From Flavonifractor sp963557075 (GTDB taxonomy: Bacteria > Bacillota > Clostridia > Oscillospirales > Oscillospiraceae), in the NCBI GenBank assembly GCA_963557075.1, contig CAUWDA010000017.1, positions 1 to 49,153 of the forward strand: a stretch of 49,153 bases of DNA, read 5' to 3'. Below the pieces are notes generated by a model. The model saw nothing but the letters and a program-made list of their open reading frames with translations. It made no database searches and had not been told where the DNA came from. This document shows positions 40,110 to 46,050 of this stretch, piece after piece (the stretch's first letter is position 1; each line of letters begins with the position of its first letter). The translations under genes were made by a program, and so were the position numbers.

Positions 40110-40153
40110 AAAAATGTGAGTGAGAACATCGGGATGTTCTCACTCACTTTTTT
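40110..40153. terminator. Bidirectional terminator
   Basis: GTGAGTGAGAACATC and GATGTTCTCACTCAC form a perfect 15-bp stem with a 2-base spacing, with A runs on the left and six T on the right. It serves DUF3842 and the convergent ATPase gene. Confidence 0.9.
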
Positions 40154-41291
40154 ACCGTTCGCTTTTCCTTTCGGTTTGCCCCTGCGGGTCACCGCCTGAG
40201 CCGGCATGCTCCTCCAGGCGCAAAAAGTCCCGGATGATCTCCTCTCCTCTGACCCGCACACCGTCAAAGTCGATGCTGGGGCGGTAGACCGCCTCCACCG
40301 CGTCGTGTCCGGCCTTGGCCTGCCCCAGCGCCTCCACCGCCTCCTCCGTCAGAGCGTCCGCCACCTTGCGGGAGAACCGCAGCCGCCCCCGGCTGCGCCG
40401 GAGCAGCTCCGGGTCGGCCATGGCGTCCAGCCGGATGCGGCGGTAGGGCCGCCCCGGCCAGGGCTGCTCCCGGGTGGTGCTGACAAAGGCCAGGGAGAGA
40501 GCGGGGATCAGCAGGTGGGCCAGCCGGTCCGGGAAAAGGGGGTCGGGACAGGCCACCACGTCGTGGCCCGCCGCCGTGGCTCCGGCGGCCAGACAGGTCA
40601 GCATGGGGTGCGCCAGGCCGTAGGGATCCGTCAGCTCATAGACCCTGCCGCACTGGGCCTCCACCGTGCCGTACTCCCGGAGAACCCCTTTCCAGGTGAC
40701 GCCCCCCAGAAAGCGCCGCACCACCCGGCCCTCCTGCTCTCCCTCCCGCCTGACCTCTCGGGACAGGATACCCCTGGCCCGCTTGGCCAGCTTCGCCTCC
40801 AGACCGGGGACCAGCAGGAGGGCCAGCATATCCTCCTCCAGCTGGGCGGCGGCGGTGAGGCAGCGGTAGGCCCTGCGGTAGCAGGCCTTATAGCTCTTCA
40901 TGCACGCTTTCAGTTCCGTCTCCGCCCCCCGGAGGGCCGCCCGGTCGCAAAAAGCTCCCAGGTCCACATAGCGCTCCACCAGACCGGGATATCGGGGTTC
41001 TATGACGTGGGGCGCGGTACCATCCACCACTGCGGCCCCCAGAGCCGGGATCACCACCCCATCCAGGGAGTCCGGGTCCCCGGAGCAGCGGATATACTCC
41101 ACAGTGTGGCCCCGCTCCTCCATGGCTTCGCCCACCTGGCGCATCAGGGTGGACTTACCGCAGCCCGGCCCGCCCTTCAGGATACGCACATCTCTGGCCC
41201 GCTCCAGGTCGATAAGTTCATCGTACAGCGAGTAAAAGCCCACCGGTGTGTTGGCCCCCAGATAATAAAAAATCTTTGCCTCTGTGTCCAT
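40152..41291 (-). CDS. PRK06851-like P-loop ATPase of unknown function
   Basis: A 379-residue protein with Walker A GGPGCGKS (residues 40-47) after the motif FYYLGANTPVGFYSLYDEL. The middle is helical and Cys/Arg-rich (SYKACYRRAYRCLTAAAQL). The family is widespread in Clostridia without known role. The ATG at 41291 follows GGAGG; an in-frame extension to 41483 would overlap the LysR gene and is rejected. It lies 67 nt downstream of the LysR regulator on the same strand, which may link it to selenium metabolism, but that is only positional. Confidence 0.75.
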   Translation of the reverse strand: MDTEAKIFYYLGANTPVGFYSLYDELIDLERARDVRILKGGPGCGKSTLMRQVGEAMEERGHTVEYIRCSGDPDSLDGVVIPALGAAVVDGTAPHVIEPRYPGLVERYVDLGAFCDRAALRGAETELKACMKSYKACYRRAYRCLTAAAQLEEDMLALLLVPGLEAKLAKRARGILSREVRREGEQEGRVVRRFLGGVTWKGVLREYGTVEAQCGRVYELTDPYGLAHPMLTCLAAGATAAGHDVVACPDPLFPDRLAHLLIPALSLAFVSTTREQPWPGRPYRRIRLDAMADPELLRRSRGRLRFSRKVADALTEEAVEALGQAKAGHDAVEAVYRPSIDFDGVRVRGEEIIRDFLRLEEHAGSGGDPQGQTERKSER

Positions 41292-41358
41292 AAATGCCCC
41301 TCCAAGCGTGAGTTTCTCATTCTCAGGGTATGCATGGACAGGCCATCCGGTGCGCCGG

Positions 41359-42264
41359 TCACCGCGCCTTTCGATAAAAATACAGCAGCTCTTCCACCAG
41401 CATGGCCGCCGCGGGAGACAGAGGGCTGGACCGACGGTAGAGCAGATAGAACTGCCGCTCCAGCAGAGGGCTGTCCGGAGCAAACATCAGGATCTTCCCC
41501 TCCTCTGCCGCCTCCCGGGCGGCACACTCCGACAGGATCGCCACACCCAGGTCATTTTTCACCCCCTGCAGCACGCTCTCGGTGCTCTCCAGCTGGGCGG
41601 CCATGGTCAGGCTTTTCTGCTCCAGTCCCAATCCTTTCAGATAGCGTTCTCCCTGCCTGCGGGTGCCGGAGCCCGGCTCCCGCATCAAAAAGGGGGCCTG
41701 CCGCAGCACGTCGGGGGTCATCTTCCCCTCCAGCGCCCGGTACTCCGGGGTGTTGGGGGTCGCAATGACCAGCCGCTCGGTAAAAAAGGGCACGCACAGC
41801 AGCCCCGCCCGCTGGACCGGCGCACCTGCCAGGCCCAGTTCCGCCCCGTTCTCCCCCATCCACTGGGCCACCTGGCTGCTGTCCCCCTGGCGGACCCGAA
41901 AGAGCACCTCCGGGTACCGCTGCCGCAGCAGGGGGAGCACCTGGGGCAGCAGGTACTGGGAGGGCACCGTGGAGGCAGCGATGACCAGAGTCCCCGAAAT
42001 GGAGGAGGCGGCAGTCCGCACGTCCTGGGCCGCCCGCTGGCACAGGCCCAGGATCTCGGCGGCATATCGCTCCAGCACCCGCCCGGCGGGGGTGAGCCGC
42101 AGCTCCCGGGTGGACCGCACCACCAGGCGCGCCCCCAGCTCCTCCTCCAGGGCCGCCACATGGGCGCTGACGGTGGGCTGAGTCAGGTAGAGGGTCTCCG
42201 CCGCCTTGGAAAAGCTGCGCTGACGAGCCACCTGCAAAAAAGCCTCCAGTTGTTTGATCTGCAT
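41359..42264 (-). CDS. LysR family regulator, selenium-metabolism associated type
   Basis: A 301-residue LysR protein. The HTH domain covers residues 1-60 (FLQVARQRSFSKAAETLYLT, QPTVSAHVAALEEELGARLV) and the substrate-binding domain about 90-300. It is transcribed divergently from selD, the arrangement seen for the selenium-associated LysR subgroup. The ATG at 42264 has GGAGG upstream. The shared 72-nt intergenic region holds an 8-bp inverted repeat at the selD start site, a likely binding site. The effector is unknown. Confidence 0.88.
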   Translation of the reverse strand: MQIKQLEAFLQVARQRSFSKAAETLYLTQPTVSAHVAALEEELGARLVVRSTRELRLTPAGRVLERYAAEILGLCQRAAQDVRTAASSISGTLVIAASTVPSQYLLPQVLPLLRQRYPEVLFRVRQGDSSQVAQWMGENGAELGLAGAPVQRAGLLCVPFFTERLVIATPNTPEYRALEGKMTPDVLRQAPFLMREPGSGTRRQGERYLKGLGLEQKSLTMAAQLESTESVLQGVKNDLGVAILSECAAREAAEEGKILMFAPDSPLLERQFYLLYRRSSPLSPAAAMLVEELLYFYRKAR

Positions 42265-42277
42265 GATATGCCTCCGA

Positions 42278-42306
42278 TTGCTTTTTTCCCCGGAATGGGG
42301 TACACT
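42278..42306 (+). promoter_or_regulatory. Promoter of selD
   Basis: TTGCTT (42278-42283), 17-nt spacer, TACACT (42301-42306). Transcription would start near 42313, so the leader is only about 24 nt. Confidence 0.65.
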
Positions 42307-42325
42307 GTTGTTACCAGAACAACAG
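42305..42325 (+). promoter_or_regulatory. Inverted repeat at the selD start site (candidate LysR operator)
   Basis: CTGTTGTT-ACCAG-AACAACAG is a perfect 8-bp inverted repeat running from the end of the -10 box into the selD ribosome binding site. It could be a LysR operator or, in RNA, a hairpin covering part of the AGGGGG site. Confidence 0.5.
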
Positions 42326-42336
42326 GGGGTGATGAG

Positions 42337-43377
42337 ATGCCGTATGAGAAGCTGCGCCTGACCGCTATGACCACGGCCGGTGGGTGAGGGGCCAAGATAG
42401 GGCCGGGTGTCCTAAGGAATGTATTATCGGGTCTGCCCAAAGCGGCCGACCCCAACCTGCTGGTGGGCTATGACTCCAGCGACGACGCCGCCGTCTACAA
42501 GGTCAGTGACGACGTAGCCATGATCCAGACGGTGGACTTCTTCCCCCCGGTGGTGGACGATCCCTATACCTTTGGGCAGATCGCCGCCGCCAACGCCCTC
42601 TCCGACGTATACGCCATGGGGGGCGAGCCCAGACTGGCCATGAACCTGCTGGCCTTCCCCTCCTGCCTGCCGGTGGAGGCGGTGGGTGACATTCTGGCCG
42701 GCGGCGCCTCCAAAGTGACGGAAGCCGGCGCGGTCATCGCCGGCGGCCACAGCATTGAGGATCAGGAACCCAAGTACGGCCTGTGCGTCACCGGGCTGGT
42801 CCATCCCAGCCGCATCCTCACCAACAGCGGCGCCCGGGAGGGCGACATCCTGGTGCTCACCAAGGCGATCGGCACCGGCATCCTCTCCACTGCCGCCAAG
42901 GCCGAACTGCTGGAAGAGGCCGACTACAGGCACATGGTGGAGCTGATGACCACCCTGAACAAGTATGCCGCCCAGGCAGCCGCCGTCCCCCTCAGCGCCT
43001 GTACCGACATCACCGGCTTCGGCCTGGTGGGTCACGTGAAGGAGATGGCCGAGGGCTGCGGCCACACCATCGAGCTGTGGGCGGGGCAGGTCCCCATTGT
43101 GCCCAAAGCACTGGAGCTGGCCCGGGACGGCATCATCCCCGCCGGGGCTTACCGGAATATGGACTTCACCGCCGGCGAGACCCTGGAGGACCCCGCCGTT
43201 CCCCGGGAGGTGCTGGACTGTCTCTACGACCCCCAGACCGCCGGCGGCCTGCTGTTCAGCGTACCAGAGGCCCATCTGTCCGGCCTGCTGGCCCGACTGG
43301 CGGACGCGGGTGTGCCTGCCGCCGCCATCGGCGCGGTGCGGCCCAGGGCGGAAAAGCTGGTCCATATCAAGCCATAG
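42337..43377 (+). CDS. selD: Selenide, water dikinase SelD containing selenocysteine (UGA at codon 17)
   Basis: A 346-residue enzyme making selenophosphate from selenide and ATP. It starts at ATG 42337 after AGGGGG. Codon 17 is TGA (42385-42387), in the context TTAGG-Sec-GAKIGPGVL, matching the catalytic Cys/Sec17 loop of SelD, with Lys20 following. Downstream motifs are complete: VGYDSSDDAAVY, TVDFFPPVVDDPYTFGQIAA, NALSDVYAMGGEP, AGGHSIEDQEPKYG and TDITGFGLVGHVKE. A SECIS-like hairpin follows the TGA. Total length agrees with E. coli SelD (347). Conventional gene calling would start late at 42463 and lose the active site. Sec-containing SelD is known in other bacteria, including Haemophilus. 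Confidence 0.95.
42385..42414 (+). promoter_or_regulatory. Sec codon and bacterial SECIS-like hairpin in selD
   Basis: After the TGA at 42385-42387, TAGGGC (42398-42403) pairs with GTCCTA (42409-42414) including one G-U, leaving the 5-nt loop CGGGT. The loop begins 16 nt after the TGA and contains G-rich bases, as in bacterial SECIS elements recognised by SelB. Confidence 0.8.
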
Positions 43378-43385
43378 TCCATCCA

Positions 43386-43421
43386 AAAGGACCTGTTGCC
43401 GCAAGCTGCAACAGGTCCTTT
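43386..43421 (+). terminator. Hairpin after selD, possible terminator
   Basis: AAAGGACCTGTTGC and GCAACAGGTCCTTT form a perfect 14-bp stem with an 8-nt loop; the T run is short. A second hairpin GTCGAAA/TTTCGAC (43428-43446) and a T-rich stretch follow. Confidence 0.6.
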
Positions 43422-43522
43422 CAGCTTGTCGAAACAGTTTTTCGACGGCCTCTTTTCTTTTATCTCAGTTCTCAGTATACCTCACTTTATAGATTTTTTC
43501 TATATCTTTCATTTGTTATATC

Positions 43523-43563
43523 GAAAATTTGTATTTCAAATTTTCCACCTGTTGGGATATAAT
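43523..43563 (+). promoter_or_regulatory. Promoter and inverted repeat upstream of yedE
   Basis: TTCAAA (43535-43540), 17-nt spacer and a perfect TATAAT (43558-43563). GAAAATTTG-TATTT-CAAATTTTC, a perfect 9-bp inverted repeat (43523-43545), covers the -35 box and may be an operator. The region is AT-rich compared with the genes. Confidence 0.55.
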
Positions 43564-43614
43564 TAAAGCAGAAAGATTTTCTGTTTCGCAGAAAAAATGT
43601 GTGAGGTGTTGTGT

Positions 43615-44688
43615 GTGTCAAAGATGAACGAGCACCTGCCGGTGATCCTGGCCGGTCTGGTGGTGGGCATCGCCTCGGTGGTGCTGGTTGCCCTGGGCAA
43701 CCCGGTGAATATGGGCTTCTGTATCGCCTGCTTCCTGCGGGACATTGCCGGCAGCGTGGGGATGCACCGGGCCGCCGTTGTGCAGTACATCCGGCCTGAG
43801 ATCATCGGCCTGGTGCTGGGCGCTATGGCTATGGCTCTGGTGGGCAAGGAATTCAAGGTCCGGGGCGGCTCCTCCCCCATGACCCGGTTCGTGCTGGGCT
43901 TCTGCGTCATGGTGGGCGCCCTCATGTTCCTGGGCTGCCCCCTGCGGATGGTCATCCGCCTGGGCGGCGGCGACGGCAACGCCATCCTGGGTCTGGTCGG
44001 CTTTATCCTCGGCATTTTTGTGGGCACTCTGTTCCTGAAAAAGGGCTTCTCCCTTAAGAAGTCCCAGCCCCAGCCCAAGATCGAGGGCGTGCTCATGCCC
44101 GCCGTCAATGTGGGCCTGCTCATCCTGGTGATCGCCGCCCCCGCCTTCCTCTTCTTCTCCACGGAGGGCCCCGGCTCCATGAAGGCCCCCATCGCCGTGG
44201 CCCTCATCGCCGGTCTGGTGGTGGGCGCCATCGCCCAGCGCAGCCGCCTGTGCATGGCCGGCGGCATCCGGGACGCCCTGATGCTCCGGGACTTCCACCT
44301 GCTGATGGGCTTTGTGGCCATCTTTGTGGCGGTGCTGGTGGGCAACCTGATCGTGGGCGGCATGGGTCTCAGAGGCGGCTTTACTCCCGGCTTTGCCGGA
44401 CAGGCCGTGGCCCACACCGACGGGCTGTGGAACCTGCTGGGCATGGCCCTGGTGGGTCTGGGCTCCGTGCTGCTGGGCGGCTGCCCCCTGCGGCAGCTCA
44501 TCCTCTCCGGCAGCGGCAACAGCGACTCCTCCGTAGCCGTGCTGGGCATGGTGGTGGGCGCCGCCTTCTGCCACAACTTTGGTCTGGCCTCCTCCGGCGA
44601 TGGCCCCACCCTGGCCGGTAAGGTGGCCGTCATCATCGGTCTGGTCCTGGTCTGCGCCATCGGCGCGGGCAACACCAAGAAAGCGTGA
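43615..44688 (+). CDS. yedE: YedE-type selenium metabolism membrane transporter
   Basis: About 357 residues in many transmembrane helices, with an internal duplication: MGFCIACFLRD and GCPLRMVIRLGGGDGN in the first half correspond to SRLCMAGGIRDALMLRD and GCPLRQLILSGSGNSD in the second. Conserved Cys in these motifs are typical of YeeE/YedE proteins that move sulfur or selenium compounds. It lies between selD and yedF, as in other selenium users. GTG at 43615 is preferred since GAGG lies 8 nt upstream; an in-frame ATG at 43597 lacks such a site and ATG at 43624 is farther. Start is uncertain by a few codons. Confidence 0.9.
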   Translation: MSKMNEHLPVILAGLVVGIASVVLVALGNPVNMGFCIACFLRDIAGSVGMHRAAVVQYIRPEIIGLVLGAMAMALVGKEFKVRGGSSPMTRFVLGFCVMVGALMFLGCPLRMVIRLGGGDGNAILGLVGFILGIFVGTLFLKKGFSLKKSQPQPKIEGVLMPAVNVGLLILVIAAPAFLFFSTEGPGSMKAPIAVALIAGLVVGAIAQRSRLCMAGGIRDALMLRDFHLLMGFVAIFVAVLVGNLIVGGMGLRGGFTPGFAGQAVAHTDGLWNLLGMALVGLGSVLLGGCPLRQLILSGSGNSDSSVAVLGMVVGAAFCHNFGLASSGDGPTLAGKVAVIIGLVLVCAIGAGNTKKA

Positions 44689-44698
44689 GGTGAACGGT

Positions 44699-44902
44699 AT
44701 GAATCAAGTAGACGCCAGAGGGTATTCCTGCCCTGAGCCGGTGCTCATGACCAAGAACGCCCTGAAAGACGGCACTCCCCTGGTGGTGCTGGTGGACAGC
44801 GAGACCCCCCTCCAGAACGTGCGCCGGTTTGCCGCCAACAACGGCTACCAGGTGACCTGGAAAGAGGTGGGAGAGGACTATGAGCTCACCATCACCAAGT
44901 AA
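44699..44902 (+). CDS. yedF: TusA-like YedF selenium carrier domain
   Basis: A 67-residue protein with the TusA fold motif DARGYSCPEPVLMTKNAL; Cys11 in CPEP is the expected persulfide or selenide carrier. In many selenium users YedF joins this domain to a DUF3343 domain; here the two are separate genes overlapping by 23 nt. It starts 10 nt after yedE. Function in selenium delivery to SelD is inference from context. Confidence 0.88.
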   Translation: MNQVDARGYSCPEPVLMTKNALKDGTPLVVLVDSETPLQNVRRFAANNGYQVTWKEVGEDYELTITK

Positions 44903-45140
44903 GGAATACGTCGCCACCTTTCACACCCACTTCGGGGCGCTCTCCTTCCACAAGAAGCTGTGCGCTCTGGGGGACGGGGCGGTGATGATGCCGGTGCCCC
45001 GCAAGCTGTCCGCCTCCTGCGGCACCTGCGTAAAATTCTTCCTCCCCTTCGACCCAGTCTGGGCCGACGAGGACCTGGAGGCGGTCTACCTCCATGAGGA
45101 GGGGGACTACCGGCTGCTCTTTCAAAATGAAGAGGAATAA
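44880..45140 (+). CDS. DUF3343 protein (putative Se/S carrier-like)
   Basis: An 86-residue protein matching the C-terminal half of YedF: YVATFHTHFGALSFHKKL and MMPVPRKLSASCGTCVKFFL. Cys47 and Cys50 form CGTC. The start overlaps the end of the TusA-like gene in another frame, with no separate ribosome binding site, so expression probably depends on translation of the upstream gene. The overlap suggests a once-fused yedF split by a frameshift, or the ancestral unfused state. Confidence 0.85.
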   Translation: MSSPSPSKEYVATFHTHFGALSFHKKLCALGDGAVMMPVPRKLSASCGTCVKFFLPFDPVWADEDLEAVYLHEEGDYRLLFQNEEE

Positions 45141-45178
45141 CAAACTGCCCGGATGGCCTGTACCATCCGGGCAGTTTG
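45141..45178 (+). terminator. Hairpin after the selenium genes
   Basis: CAAACTGCCCGGATGG and CCATCCGGGCAGTTTG form a perfect 16-bp stem with a 6-nt loop directly after the DUF3343 stop; there is no T run, so termination strength is uncertain. Confidence 0.65.
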
Positions 45179-45222
45179 TGCTATACTGAAGAAAAAGAAG
45201 AAAAAACGGGGGAGCGGACGAA

Positions 45223-45840
45223 ATGGACACCATGATCATCGGTATCGCCGGGGGCATCGGCTCGGGCAAGACCACCCTGACCCTGGGTCTGAAGGAGCGC
45301 TTTGGGGAGTCGGTCTCCATCCTGTACCACGACAACTACTACAAGCAGCACGACGACATGCCCTACGAGGAGCGGTGCAAGCTGAACTACGACCACCCGG
45401 ACGCCTTTGACACCCAGCGCCTGGTGGACGATCTGGACGCCCTGCGCCGGGGGGAGACGGTCTACAGCCCCACCTACGACTATACCATGCACAACCGCTC
45501 CTCCGAGACGGTGGAGGTCCGCCCCGCCAGGGTCATCCTGGTGGAGGGCATTCTCATCTTTGTGGAGCCCGCCCTGCGGGAGCGGATGGACATCAAGCTC
45601 TTCGTGGACACCGACGCCGACGTGCGCATCCTGCGCCGCATCATGCGGGACGTAAAGCAGCGGGGCCGCTCCCTGGACTCGGTGGTGCAGCAGTACCTCA
45701 CCACCGTCAAGCCCATGCACGAGCAGTTCGTGGAGCCCTCCAAGCGGTACGCCGACCTCATCGTGCCCGAGGGGGGCCGCAACCAGGTGGCCATGGATAT
45801 GATCATTGGGCGCATCCGCAGCCACATCGCTATGGAGTAA
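45223..45840 (+). CDS. udk: Uridine kinase
   Basis: A 205-residue P-loop kinase phosphorylating uridine and cytidine in pyrimidine salvage. Walker A is GGIGSGKTT (residues 10-18); YHDNYYKQHDDMPYEER, NYDHPDAFDTQRLVDDL and VILVEGILIFVEPALRE are family signatures. ATG at 45223 follows GGGGAG. It is followed by a strong terminator and is monocistronic. Confidence 0.96.
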   Translation: MDTMIIGIAGGIGSGKTTLTLGLKERFGESVSILYHDNYYKQHDDMPYEERCKLNYDHPDAFDTQRLVDDLDALRRGETVYSPTYDYTMHNRSSETVEVRPARVILVEGILIFVEPALRERMDIKLFVDTDADVRILRRIMRDVKQRGRSLDSVVQQYLTTVKPMHEQFVEPSKRYADLIVPEGGRNQVAMDMIIGRIRSHIAME

Positions 45841-45850
45841 GCTATTTTGT

Positions 45851-45890
45851 AATAAAAGGGGACCTGCCGCCCGGCAGGTCCCCTTTTATT
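45851..45890. terminator. Bidirectional terminator after udk
   Basis: AATAAAAGGGGACCTGCCG and its complement form a long perfect stem (19 bp) with a 2-nt centre, with A/T tracts at both ends; it serves udk and the convergent small gene at 45889. Confidence 0.9.
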
Positions 45891-46050
45891 ATTGAAAGCG
45901 GTAGCCCTTTTGCTGCAACCCCCGGAGAAAGCCCATAAAATGCCCGTGGTCCTGGAAGGCCAGCAGCCGCCAGCCCTCCATGGGGTGGAAGGAGACAATG
46001 CGGGCCCCGTCGTCCAGCCACAGCTGATGGAGCGTCTCTGTTCCTGTCAT
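45889..46050 (-). CDS. Small protein coupled to the M56 sensor gene
   Basis: A 53-residue frame: MTGTETLHQLWLDDGARIVS at the start, GWRLLAFQDHGHFMGFLRGL in the middle and GYRFQ at the end. Its ATG overlaps the stop of the M56 gene in an ATGA, the same coupling seen in true operons, and it ends at a strong terminator. Codon composition matches its neighbours. No family is recognised. It has no signal peptide or helix long enough to span the membrane. Confidence 0.6.
   Translation of the reverse strand: MTGTETLHQLWLDDGARIVSFHPMEGWRLLAFQDHGHFMGFLRGLQQKGYRFQ

Noticed and set aside
40152..41483. Longer form of the ATPase starting at 41483
   Set aside because: It would run into the 3' end of the LysR gene; the ATG at 41291 has a good GGAGG site and keeps the family N-terminus.
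42463..43377. selD starting at the first ATG after the TGA
   Set aside because: It would lack the catalytic loop and Lys20; the upstream in-frame sequence through TGA matches SelD and carries a proper ribosome binding site.
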